A DNA stretch of 51,166 bases from Clostridia bacterium. GTDB lineage: Bacteria > Bacillota > Clostridia > Oscillospirales > Acutalibacteraceae. This document shows positions 40,587-48,491 of the stretch, in pieces (positions within the stretch are counted from its first letter, which is position 1; each line of letters begins with the position of its first letter). Below the pieces are notes generated by a model, which saw only the letters and a program-made list of their open reading frames with translations, was not told where the DNA came from and made no database searches. The stretch is from the NCBI GenBank assembly GCA_017421045.1, contig JAFQMC010000024.1, positions 1 through 51,166 on the forward strand. Reading direction: 5' to 3'. A program made the position numbers and the translations under genes.

Positions 40587-41639
40587 TTATTCGTCATCGG
40601 TAAACTGTGACATTGCCTTGAGGCTGCCGCTGTTTAAGTTTCTGATATCCTTGACACCGTACTTCATCATAGCAAGACGTGTAAGGCCAAGACCGAAAGC
40701 AAAGCCTGTGTACTCCTCGGGGTCAATTCCGCCTTCACTCAGAACATTGGGGTGAATCATACCGCAGGGGCAAAGCTCCAGCCAACCGCTCTGCTTGCAT
40801 GAGGGACAGCCGTCGCCGCCACAGATAAGGCAGCTGATGTCAAGCTCAAAGCCGGGTTCAACAAAGGGGAAGAATCCGGGACGCAGGCGTACCTTGATGT
40901 CTTTTCTGAAAACCTCGGAGAGCATAGTCTTCATAAAGAAGATAAGGTTGGAGATAGAAATATCCTTGTCAACCATAACACCCTCCATCTGGAAGAAGGT
41001 GTTCTCGTGGCAGGCATCGGTTGCTTCGTTACGGAAACATCTGCCGGGGAAGATTGCCTTTATGGGCATACCTTTTTCCATAAGGTCCTTGCCGTATTTT
41101 TTGAGAATTGCATTCTGAGCCGCAGATGTGTGAGACTTCAGAAGCTGACCGTTGTCAAGATAGTAGGTGTCCTGCATATCTCGTGCAGGGTGGTGCTTCG
41201 GGATGTTGAGAGCCTCAAAGCACTCGTAGTCTGTTACTATCTCGGGATAGTCGATTACAGCAAAACCCATGGATTTGAAGATGGTTTCGCACTGTCTCTG
41301 TACCAGAGTAATGGGATGATAGGAACCTCTCTGAAGGTTTGCAGGTGTAGTGATGTCAAACAGGGGCATTGCCTCAATCTCTGCCTGAATCTCCTTTTCC
41401 TTCAGCTCCTTGATTTTCTCCTCAATCTTCCGGGTTACAAGCTCCTTGAGAGAGTTTACCTCTGCTCCGAAGGACTTTCTCTCCTCGGGAGACAAATCCT
41501 TCATTCCTTTGAGGAGTGCTGTCACACTTCCCTTTTTGCCGAGGGTTGCGACTCTGATGTTTTCAAGTTCCGAAAGGTCAGTTGTAGCACTGAGCTTTTC
41601 GGTGATTTCGTTTTGCAAAGCGATGATTTTCTCGTTCAT
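40587..41639 (-). CDS. pheS: Phenylalanyl-tRNA synthetase alpha subunit
   Basis: The product has 350 residues. A coiled-coil N-terminus (about 1-90) precedes the class II core: motif 2 FPGRCFRNEATDACHENT, then FFQMEG, where many relatives have FHQ, and motif 3 GFAFGLGLTRLAMMKYG. It also has CGGDGCPSCKQSGW. ATG 41639 is 6 nt after GGAGG; an upstream in-frame ATG lies inside the T-box leader and is excluded. Expression is controlled by the T-box. Confidence 0.97.
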   Translation of the reverse strand: MNEKIIALQNEITEKLSATTDLSELENIRVATLGKKGSVTALLKGMKDLSPEERKSFGAEVNSLKELVTRKIEEKIKELKEKEIQAEIEAMPLFDITTPANLQRGSYHPITLVQRQCETIFKSMGFAVIDYPEIVTDYECFEALNIPKHHPARDMQDTYYLDNGQLLKSHTSAAQNAILKKYGKDLMEKGMPIKAIFPGRCFRNEATDACHENTFFQMEGVMVDKDISISNLIFFMKTMLSEVFRKDIKVRLRPGFFPFVEPGFELDISCLICGGDGCPSCKQSGWLELCPCGMIHPNVLSEGGIDPEEYTGFAFGLGLTRLAMMKYGVKDIRNLNSGSLKAMSQFTDDE

Positions 41640-41654
41640 GAAAAACCTCCGTAA

Positions 41655-41920
41655 AAATAAAAACGCCCTGTGTGAATCCACACAGGGACGAATAATATCC
41701 GCGGTACCACCCTGATTTTTGCTCTTCAAAAGCAAACACTTGTATCGGCTGTAACGGTGCCGACCGTTGGAACCTACTGCAAATTTCAGCTCCACCGCTC
41801 AGAAGGGAACTTCGCTTGCTCTGCATAGTCGGATGCTTTCAGCCGGGGACATCCGCTCTCTTTACAATACGTTGAGTAAGTTACTTCCTTCGTCATTGCG
41901 TTATCTAAAAACAAATATCA
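41655..41920 (-). promoter_or_regulatory. T-box riboswitch (Phe) upstream of pheST
   Basis: The T-box core AGGGTGGTACCGCGG lies on the minus strand (about 41713-41699), with the Stem I AGAGAGCGG region near 41863 and a specifier TTC (Phe) in AAGTTCCC at 41809-41807. The terminator stem CCCTGTGTG/CACACAGGG (41687-41666) is followed by a T run. Uncharged tRNA-Phe would stabilise the antiterminator and turn on pheST. Confidence 0.93.
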
Positions 41921-41926
41921 AAAGTA

Positions 41927-41955
41927 ATATTATCACTAATTTGTTAATTTGGCAA
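41927..41955 (-). promoter_or_regulatory. Promoter of the pheST T-box transcript
   Basis: On the minus strand, TTGCCA (41955-41950), a 17 nt spacer and TAATAT (41932-41927). Divergent from the promoter at 41964-41992. Confidence 0.68.
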
Positions 41956-41963
41956 GTGTTTTA

Positions 41964-41992
41964 TTGAAAAAAGCCGACATATGTGATATAAT
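41964..41992 (+). promoter_or_regulatory. Promoter of the membrane protein-nnrD operon
   Basis: TTGAAA at 41964-41969, a 17 nt spacer and TATAAT at 41987-41992. Confidence 0.75.
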
Positions 41993-42039
41993 CAATGACA
42001 TAGTTTGCTATTTTCAAAATTTACAGGATAGGTGATTTT

Positions 42040-42582
42040 ATGGACGCATATTGCGAGCAGGTAGTAAAAAGAGAATCAGGAGTAAAGCAGAAAGTCATAT
42101 CCGGAATTTTAATCGGCATTTTTGCTCTGATAGAACTGTTTTTTATCTTTATATATATACTTGTTCCTCAGCCTTTCTGGATTATGTTTACTCTCATTGT
42201 GGCGGCTGTTGCAGTTGTTGTTCTCTGCATTGCTCTGCCCCGGATCAACAATGTTGATTTTGACTACACGGTAATGGGTAACACCTTCAAGGTGGACAAG
42301 GTAATCAATAAAAATTCCAGAAAAAAGTATCTGACAATCCATATCAGCAACATTGAAGACTTGGGCGTTATTGAGGGTGACAACATTCCCTCGGACAGAT
42401 ATGCCCGTACCCGTGATTGCACGGGAGGTACTCTAAAGGGCAGTTACTACTGCGTATACAGAGAGAGCGAAAAGGGAAAGTGTCTTCTTCTGTTTTCTCC
42501 GAATGAGAAGACATTGGAGGCTATGCGTCCTTCTCTCAATCACGAGCTGATGTTGAAGCTTTTATATAAAAACAAAAGGTGA
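42040..42582 (+). CDS. Two-helix membrane protein, DUF6106-like
   Basis: The product has 180 residues: a soluble N-terminus of about 18 residues, two membrane helices (about 20-42 and 48-67), then a cytoplasmic beta-rich domain with DFDYTVMGNTFKVDKVI and KYLTIHISNIEDLGVI. The layout resembles DUF6106 proteins of Clostridia, with moderate confidence from memory. The function is unknown. AGGTGA precedes the ATG by 4-5 nt. It is 9 bp upstream of nnrD, so they probably share a transcript. Confidence 0.65.
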   Translation: MDAYCEQVVKRESGVKQKVISGILIGIFALIELFFIFIYILVPQPFWIMFTLIVAAVAVVVLCIALPRINNVDFDYTVMGNTFKVDKVINKNSRKKYLTIHISNIEDLGVIEGDNIPSDRYARTRDCTGGTLKGSYYCVYRESEKGKCLLLFSPNEKTLEAMRPSLNHELMLKLLYKNKR

Positions 42583-42591
42583 TGTAAACTG

Positions 42592-43461
42592 ATGATTACA
42601 GACCGCGAATTTATCAAGAATACCATGCCTGCGCGCGGAAGTTATGCCAACAAATATTCAGTAGGAACACTGCTGTGTATTTGCGGAAGCTATTCCATGG
42701 CAGGGGCCGCAATTCTCAGTGCAAAAGCTGCTCTGCGAATGGGAGCAGGATTAGTGCGTGTTGCTGTGCCTGAGAGTATTTATCCCATTGTGTCGGCTGC
42801 TGTGCCCGAGGCAGTGTTTCTTGTATTGCCCGACGGCAAAGACGGTACAATAGATGCAAGGTACGCAAAAGAAATCATCTCTGCCGCCAACAAGTGCGAC
42901 GCAGTGCTGATGGGCTGCGGCTCAAAACTCTGTGAGGATACAAAAAGCCTTGTGCTTTCATTGCTCTATCATGCAGAGGTCCCCTTGATACTTGATGCTG
43001 ATGGTATAAATGCTCTGTCAAAGCATATAAATGTACTGAAAGACAGAGTTTACTCCACAGTGCTCACTCCTCACACAGGTGAAATGTCAAGGCTCACAGG
43101 CCTCAGTACAGAAGGAATCCTCGGAGATCGGGAGAACGTGGCACAGACCTTTGCCGATGACTATGGCGTGACTCTGGTGCTCAAAGGCAAAGATACCCTG
43201 ATAGCCTCCCCGGGAGAAGAGCTGATTCAGAATCCCACAGGCAATGCAGGTATGGCGGTTGCAGGTTCAGGAGATGTGCTTGCAGGTATGATAGCATCTC
43301 TTGTTGCGCAGGGTGCTCCTCTGCGTGATGCATCTGCAACAGGAGCATACCTCCACGGACTTGCTGGTGATATAGGTGCCGAGGAGCTCAGCGAGTATTC
43401 TCTGCTTCCGACAGATATCACAGACAGAATTCCCAAGGCAATTATGGAGTGCCTGAAGTAA
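42592..43461 (+). CDS. nnrD: ADP-dependent NAD(P)H-hydrate dehydratase
   Basis: The product has 289 residues with a ribokinase-like fold. It repairs hydrated NADH and NADPH using ADP. Motifs are YSMAGAAILSAKAALRMGAG, LDADGINAL, VLTPHTGEMSRL and the catalytic NAGMAVAGSGDVLAG. Only the dehydratase part is present; the epimerase domain (NnrE) that is often fused in front is missing and may be encoded elsewhere. AAGGTGATG lies upstream with ATG 42592. Confidence 0.95.
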   Translation: MITDREFIKNTMPARGSYANKYSVGTLLCICGSYSMAGAAILSAKAALRMGAGLVRVAVPESIYPIVSAAVPEAVFLVLPDGKDGTIDARYAKEIISAANKCDAVLMGCGSKLCEDTKSLVLSLLYHAEVPLILDADGINALSKHINVLKDRVYSTVLTPHTGEMSRLTGLSTEGILGDRENVAQTFADDYGVTLVLKGKDTLIASPGEELIQNPTGNAGMAVAGSGDVLAGMIASLVAQGAPLRDASATGAYLHGLAGDIGAEELSEYSLLPTDITDRIPKAIMECLK

Positions 43462-43512
43462 CCGCAGCGAAAAAAGACGTGTAATGTAACCTTTAGCAAA
43501 GTCGGTTTTGAT

Positions 43513-44013
43513 TTGAAGAAAATCTCAGCTTTTCTGTTAGTTATCCTTATAACATTTCTCGGTGCCTGTGCACCCCAGCCTCCTCCCGAGCCTGTGCTGG
43601 ATTTCACTGCGGATGTGTTCATAGACGGCACAAGTTTTACAGACGGAGCTTTTGATATCTCTGCCGAAGTCACATCCACATCCCACGAAACGGCAGTCAT
43701 AACCATAACTTCTCCCGATGAGCTGTGGGGGCTTCGCTATAAGTGGGTGGACGGATTCGAGATGATATACCTGGGTCTCCACTGCAAAACCGAGAAAGGT
43801 TATCTGCCTGCAGATTCCTTTGCCGAGTCGATTTACAACGTGCTTTCAAGTCTCAAAGGAGAGGGTGTCGCCGTAAGTTTTAACGGCAAAGTGGCGGTTT
43901 TCAGCGGTGAATGTCCGAGTGGTAAGTACAAAGTCACAACCGATAAGAAAGGATATATACAAAATATTTCTATTGAAGAAATAAATCTCCATACGGAGTT
44001 TACCTATAAATAA
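43513..44013 (+). CDS. Lipoprotein with TTG start, unknown function
   Basis: The product has 166 residues. The signal sequence KKISAFLLVILITFLGAC ends in the lipobox LGAC (Cys19), followed by PQPPPEP. The mature part is beta-rich (FTADVFIDGTSF) and unknown. The start is TTG 43513 with no good ribosome site; it is in the same frame as nnrD, 17 codons past its TAA, and no ATG or GTG lies between. Translation may depend on the ribosomes leaving nnrD. The clear signal peptide argues that the gene is real. Confidence 0.65.
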   Translation: MKKISAFLLVILITFLGACAPQPPPEPVLDFTADVFIDGTSFTDGAFDISAEVTSTSHETAVITITSPDELWGLRYKWVDGFEMIYLGLHCKTEKGYLPADSFAESIYNVLSSLKGEGVAVSFNGKVAVFSGECPSGKYKVTTDKKGYIQNISIEEINLHTEFTYK

Positions 44014-44015
44014 CA

Positions 44016-44046
44016 AATGCCCGAAGCAACCAAAGCTTCGGGCATT
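44016..44046. terminator. Bidirectional terminator between the lipoprotein and potD
   Basis: AATGCCCGAAGC and GCTTCGGGCATT form a perfect 12 bp stem with a seven-base loop. The flanks are T-rich on the plus side and TTTGTTATTT on the minus side. Confidence 0.83.
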
Positions 44047-44060
44047 CTTTGTTGAGTTGA

Positions 44061-45125
44061 TTATTCAGCCTGCACCTCGATGAATTTCTCCTGCATATAG
44101 GAGTAAACGTCATCAGAGATGTTTGAGAAAGTGTAGCATTTATCAAGATATTCCTTAGAGGGGTAGATAAGCTCGTTCGAGGTGATTTCCTCGTCCATTA
44201 GTGCCAGAGCGGCGGTGTTGGGGGAGGAGTATCCGATGTAGGTGTTGTTAGCTGCGGCAACCTCACCCTCCAGCATGAAGTTTATGAACTTCTCTGCAAG
44301 CTCAGGATTCTGAGAGCTTTTGGGGATACACATGGAGTCTACAAACAGGTTGGAGCCTTCCTCGGGCAGACAGTAGCTGAGCTCTTCGTTGTTGCTCATC
44401 ATTGTCAGAATGTCGCCTGCATAGTAGGGAGCAATGGCTGCCTGAGAACCCTCCATCTCTGTGAAGGTCTGGTCCATAGCGTATCTTTTCAGCAGGGGCT
44501 TCTGCTCCATCAGCTTGTCAAAAGCCTTGTCGATATCCTCTTTTGTGGGAGCAGAGGGGCTGATGTCGCACATCTGCATAGCGATTGCCATGGCATCACG
44601 GCTGTTGTTGAACATAAGGATGTTTCCGCTCAGGTCCTCTCTCCAAAGGTCAGAGAAGCCCTTTACCTCTCCCTCTACCATGGTGGTGTTGTAGCAAAGT
44701 GCCACAACGCCCCAGCTGTAGGGAACAGAGAATTTGTTATCAGGGTCAAAGGACATATTCTTGTATTCCTCTGCAATGTTTGAGTAATTGGGAACATTGT
44801 CAAAGTTGATGGGACGGAGCAGATCCTCAGCAATAAGCTTCTCTATCATATAGTCAGAGGGAACGATGATGTCATAGCTTGAGTTGGAAGAGCTGAGAAT
44901 ACTGTACATCTCCTCGTTGGATTCATAGGTAGTGTAGTTTACCTTGATGTTGTATCTTTCTTCAAACTCGGCAATAACGTCCATTGTGCCGTCGCTGCCG
45001 TCGTTGACGTATTCACCCCAGTTGTATACGTTGATTTCGCCGTCGTATTTCTTACAACCTGAGAGTGCAAGTGTACAGCATAGTACAATTGTAAGCATAA
45101 GGAGTAAACTCAGAATTCTTTTCAT
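44061..45125 (-). CDS. potD: Spermidine/putrescine-binding lipoprotein PotD
   Basis: The product has 354 residues. The lipobox LSGC (Cys24) is followed by the typical start EINVYNWGEYV. Other parts are DIIVPSDYMIEKL and PYSWGVVALCYN, as in PotD/PotF polyamine-binding proteins, and FINFMLEGEVAAANNTYIGYSSPN near the end. It captures polyamines outside the cell for the PotABC transporter. GGAGG lies about 10 nt upstream within potC, and ATG follows potC TAA directly. Last gene of the pot operon. Confidence 0.95.
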   Translation of the reverse strand: MKRILSLLLMLTIVLCCTLALSGCKKYDGEINVYNWGEYVNDGSDGTMDVIAEFEERYNIKVNYTTYESNEEMYSILSSSNSSYDIIVPSDYMIEKLIAEDLLRPINFDNVPNYSNIAEEYKNMSFDPDNKFSVPYSWGVVALCYNTTMVEGEVKGFSDLWREDLSGNILMFNNSRDAMAIAMQMCDISPSAPTKEDIDKAFDKLMEQKPLLKRYAMDQTFTEMEGSQAAIAPYYAGDILTMMSNNEELSYCLPEEGSNLFVDSMCIPKSSQNPELAEKFINFMLEGEVAAANNTYIGYSSPNTAALALMDEEITSNELIYPSKEYLDKCYTFSNISDDVYSYMQEKFIEVQAE

Positions 45126-45947
45126 TTATACGGTACCTCCGTGATTTTCTTTGTTGCGTTTTTCCACTCTTGCATCGTGGATGTTGGTTATGATAAGCAC
45201 TGTCAGGATGACTACAAACAGGATCGCCGACAATGCGTTTATCTTGGGAGAGATTCGCTTCTTGAGCATTGTGTAGATTTCGATGGGCAAAGTCTGGAAC
45301 TTGGAACCTCTTGTAAAGTAGGAGATGACAAAGTCGTCCAGCGAGTAGGTGAAGCTGATGAGAAATCCGGAGAGAATTCCCGGCAACAGTTCAAACAGCA
45401 CTACCTTGTAGAAAGCCTGCCACTGTCCGCATCCAAGGTCCAGGGCCGCTTCGTACACGTGGTTGTCCATTTGTCTCAGCTTCGGTGTCACCGAGAGTAT
45501 GACATAGGGTGTGCAAAATCCTACATGGGAAAGAAGCACTGTCACAAAACCCATCTCAAAGTTAAGCATACGTCCTAAAAATGTGAAAAGCAGCATCAAA
45601 GACACACCGGTTACAATTTCAGGATTGATGATTGGAATGTTTGATACGGTCTGAATGAGCTTTCTGGGAGTCCCCTTGAAATTGTAGATTCCTATAGCCG
45701 CCGCAGTACCCAGTATAGTGGAAATAACAGCCGCCAGCACTGCAATGATAAGGGTGTTGTACAGAGCGGTCATAATGGAGGAATCCTGAAACAGCTCCAC
45801 ATACCAGCGGAAGGTAAAGCCCTTCCAGACGGAGGTTTTTCCGTCGTTGAAAGAGTAGGCAATAAGCACAGCAATCGGTGCATACAGGAATGTGAATATG
45901 ATTCCGATGTACAGCTTACTCAGAATGTTTCTCTTTTTCTTTGTCAT
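45126..45947 (-). CDS. potC: Polyamine ABC transporter permease PotC
   Basis: The product has 273 residues and six helices. The permease coupling loop is YEAALDLGCGQWQAFYKVVLFELLPGI (EAA motif). The start YIGIIFTFLYAPIAVLIAYSFND is typical for PotC. It overlaps potB by 4 nt (ATGA) and ends directly at the potD start. Confidence 0.95.
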   Translation of the reverse strand: MTKKKRNILSKLYIGIIFTFLYAPIAVLIAYSFNDGKTSVWKGFTFRWYVELFQDSSIMTALYNTLIIAVLAAVISTILGTAAAIGIYNFKGTPRKLIQTVSNIPIINPEIVTGVSLMLLFTFLGRMLNFEMGFVTVLLSHVGFCTPYVILSVTPKLRQMDNHVYEAALDLGCGQWQAFYKVVLFELLPGILSGFLISFTYSLDDFVISYFTRGSKFQTLPIEIYTMLKKRISPKINALSAILFVVILTVLIITNIHDARVEKRNKENHGGTV

Positions 45948-46738
45948 ATTCCAACCGCCTCCTCATCGCCGAAGCGGTTCATAACTATGATACACAGCAG
46001 AATAACAACCATCAGGCACAGAGCGATGGCGGAGCCTGTGTTCTTGTCTGTCCAGAACACCTTCTCGATAACATCGCCGATCATGATGTTGTCGGTTCCT
46101 CCCAGATACTGGGATACAAGGAAGGTGCTTGTTGCAGGAACAAATACCATAGTAACGCCGGAGATTATTCCGGGAACCGTCAGAGGGAACACAACCTTGC
46201 GGATAACGTTGAATTTGTTAGACCCCAGGTCCTGTGCCGCCTCAATGAGACTGTTGTCAATTTTCCCCATAACGGTGTACAGAGGCAATATCATAAAGGG
46301 CAGATACTCATATACCATACCCAGAACTACTGCACCCGTGTTACCGATGAGTTGAAGTTTTATGCCAAACAGAGAAAACAGTGATGCAACAGGTCCGTTG
46401 GTCTGCAGAAGGATAACCCATGCATAAATACGCAGAAGGAAGTTCATCCACATGGGAACCATAATAAGCATGGTGAGTGTGCGCTGGGTACGCTCCTTAC
46501 TGCGGGAGATTATGTAGCTTATGGGATATGCAAGCAAAAGGCAGATAACGGTAGACAGCGCCGCCACCCAAAGAGAGTAGAAGAACACGTCGCCGTATTT
46601 CATGGCTTTTGCCAGAAATTCAAGGGTAAAGTTGCCGTTTTCATCCCGGATGGCGTAGCTGATTACAAGCACCAGCGGTACCAGCGTAAATACAAACATC
46701 CACAGGATGTACGGCAGAGCCAGCTTCTTAGATTTCAT
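45944..46738 (-). CDS. potB: Polyamine ABC transporter permease PotB
   Basis: The product has 264 residues and six helices, with the EAA-type coupling loop [30 protein letters not shown] 46738 follows GGAGGATAGCG; an upstream in-frame codon at 46834 lies inside potA and would give a non-hydrophobic extension. It overlaps the end of potA by 11 nt. Confidence 0.94.
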   Translation of the reverse strand: MKSKKLALPYILWMFVFTLVPLVLVISYAIRDENGNFTLEFLAKAMKYGDVFFYSLWVAALSTVICLLLAYPISYIISRSKERTQRTLTMLIMVPMWMNFLLRIYAWVILLQTNGPVASLFSLFGIKLQLIGNTGAVVLGMVYEYLPFMILPLYTVMGKIDNSLIEAAQDLGSNKFNVIRKVVFPLTVPGIISGVTMVFVPATSTFLVSQYLGGTDNIMIGDVIEKVFWTDKNTGSAIALCLMVVILLCIIVMNRFGDEEAVGI

Positions 46739-48149
46739 CGCTATCCTCCGTCGAATCCTCTGCGGGAGAAATAACTGCCTTGGAGAAATCAAAGCAAATG
46801 GGAACATAGGTGGCAACCTGCTCGTCCTGAGCACTCTGCATCAACCATTTTTGTTCGTCAGATTCAAGGATGATCTCGTTGTAAGCACCCTTCCAGATAA
46901 CCGACTCGATAAATACATCGGTGAGCTGTCCCACTCCGTCGCCTGCAATGTGCAGTCCGTCGGGTGGAAGCTGAATACGGAGTTTTGTTCCCTTGGGATA
47001 ATATCCGTTTTCAAGCTCGATTTCGTTTCCTTCTATGGAGACCGTCACAGTGGGAGAATCTTCAGAAGAGCTGACTACCTCTGCCTCAAACTCGTTGTAA
47101 GCGGTGGGGAAGAGTTTGTTCATAATATGTATATTGTATGGGTCTACACGCATACCGATACGGCTGCCCACGGGGCTCGACACAGTGGAATGGATAAGCA
47201 GCAGGCAACCACCTGTCTTAACTTCCATTTCATAGTGAACACCCTTGAACACAACACCCACAACGTCGCCTGTGATTGTGCCATCTTCAGGAGAGGTAAT
47301 TTCAATATCCTCGGGACGGATGACAATGTCCACAGGGGTGTTTTCTCCGAATCCTTTGTCAACACACTTCAGCTCAGAGCCGAGAACCCTGACTCTGTAG
47401 TCGCTGAGCATAGTGCCGTCAAGGATGTTTGCCTCGCCGATAAAGTCAGCAACAAAGGCGTTTGCAGGCTCGTTGTATATGTCGATAGGGGAGCCTATCT
47501 GTTCGATTTTACCATTGTTCATAACCACGACTCTGTCGCTCATGGTCAGAGCTTCTTCCTGATCGTGTGTTACATATACAAAGGTTTTCTTGGTCATTTT
47601 CTGAATGTTTTTAAGTTCAATCTGCATATCTTTGCGAAGCTTCAGATCCAGAGCGCCTAAAGGCTCATCCAGAAGAAGTATGTCAGGGTCGCATACCAGC
47701 GCACGGGCAATGGCTACACGCTGCTGCTGACCGCCGGAAAGCTTTGAGACCGAACGCTTTTCGTAGCCTTTCAGGTCTACGATAGCAAGCATTTTCTTAA
47801 CCTTTTCCTTAATCTCGTTTTTGGGAAGTTTCTTCAGCTTCAGACCAAAGGCAACATTGTCAAAAACGTTCAGATGGGGAAAGAGTGCATACTTCTGAAA
47901 AACAGTGTTGACGTTGCGCTTGTTGGGAGGCGTGCCGTTTATGCGCTTACCCTCATAGCAAACATCTCCGCTGTCAGGCTCCAGAAAACCTCCGATGATT
48001 CTCAGTGTGGTGGTTTTTCCGCAGCCTGAGGGTCCAAGCAGAGTGATAAACTCCTTGTCCTCTATATCCAGATCTATATTGTTAAGTATGACTTCACCGT
48101 CAAATTTTACGTTGATATTCCTAAGTGAAACAATTGATTTCTGTTCCAA
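46728..48149 (-). CDS. potA: Polyamine ABC transporter ATPase PotA, with extended C-terminus
   Basis: The product has 473 residues, about 100 more than usual PotA. The ATPase part (about 1-235) has Walker [10 protein letters not shown], the signature KLSGGQQQR and the Walker [18 protein letters not shown]-type region (about 255-340) ends with [15 protein letters not shown]. The extra tail (about 345-473) repeats a similar unit ([16 protein letters not shown]) and looks like a second TOBE-type domain. TTG 48149 is preferred because GGGGGTG lies 7 nt upstream; ATG 48182 has no ribosome site. First gene of the potABCD operon. Confidence 0.93.
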   Translation of the reverse strand: MEQKSIVSLRNINVKFDGEVILNNIDLDIEDKEFITLLGPSGCGKTTTLRIIGGFLEPDSGDVCYEGKRINGTPPNKRNVNTVFQKYALFPHLNVFDNVAFGLKLKKLPKNEIKEKVKKMLAIVDLKGYEKRSVSKLSGGQQQRVAIARALVCDPDILLLDEPLGALDLKLRKDMQIELKNIQKMTKKTFVYVTHDQEEALTMSDRVVVMNNGKIEQIGSPIDIYNEPANAFVADFIGEANILDGTMLSDYRVRVLGSELKCVDKGFGENTPVDIVIRPEDIEITSPEDGTITGDVVGVVFKGVHYEMEVKTGGCLLLIHSTVSSPVGSRIGMRVDPYNIHIMNKLFPTAYNEFEAEVVSSSEDSPTVTVSIEGNEIELENGYYPKGTKLRIQLPPDGLHIAGDGVGQLTDVFIESVIWKGAYNEIILESDEQKWLMQSAQDEQVATYVPICFDFSKAVISPAEDSTEDSDEI

Positions 48150-48216
48150 AAAACAACACCCCCGAAACCTATCCAAATCCATAATTGTTATATTGTATAG
48201 AATTATACAGTTTAGA

Positions 48217-48245
48217 ATTATATATTCAATCTGTCAATTTGTCAA
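48217..48245 (-). promoter_or_regulatory. Perfect consensus promoter of potABCD
   Basis: On the minus strand, TTGACA (48245-48240), exactly 17 nt and TATAAT (48222-48217). A second TTGACA at 48237-48232 overlaps the spacer. Confidence 0.8.
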
Positions 48246-48429
48246 TTAATTTTGAGCAATAAACGAAGGTGAAATTAATTACAATATTCGGCCAAAGGTG
48301 TTCGTGTAACAGCTCGGTTCAGATTCCCGATGAGTGCTTTTATTGGTGCTGTTATTAACTTTGTTATAATTTAGATAAAAAAACGCCATATACTTGTATA
48401 ATTAGCGCCTTTAATTTTGCGTATGTCTT
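48246..48429. other. Intergenic region between the divergent potA and amylase genes
   Basis: I see no gene here. It holds a small palindrome TATAC-TT-GTATA (48389-48400), about 33 bp before the amylase -10, and another TATAAT at 48365-48370. No clear catabolite (cre) box is present. Confidence 0.35.
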
Positions 48430-48438
48430 TGGTATAAT
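48430..48438 (+). promoter_or_regulatory. Extended -10 promoter of the amylase gene
   Basis: TGGTATAAT gives an extended -10 at 48430-48438 with a weak -35 (TTTAAT at 48410-48415, 17 nt away). The leader of about 45 nt carries GAAAGGAATG. Confidence 0.65.
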
Positions 48439-48491
48439 GGTATCTGTAAGGAATTTCCTTATAATGAAATTCACGTGAAAGGAATGTTATC

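Noticed and set aside
46707-47660. A 317-codon open frame on the plus strand opposite potA and potB
   Set aside because: It is antisense to well-recognised pot genes and has no ribosome site, signal or family motif.
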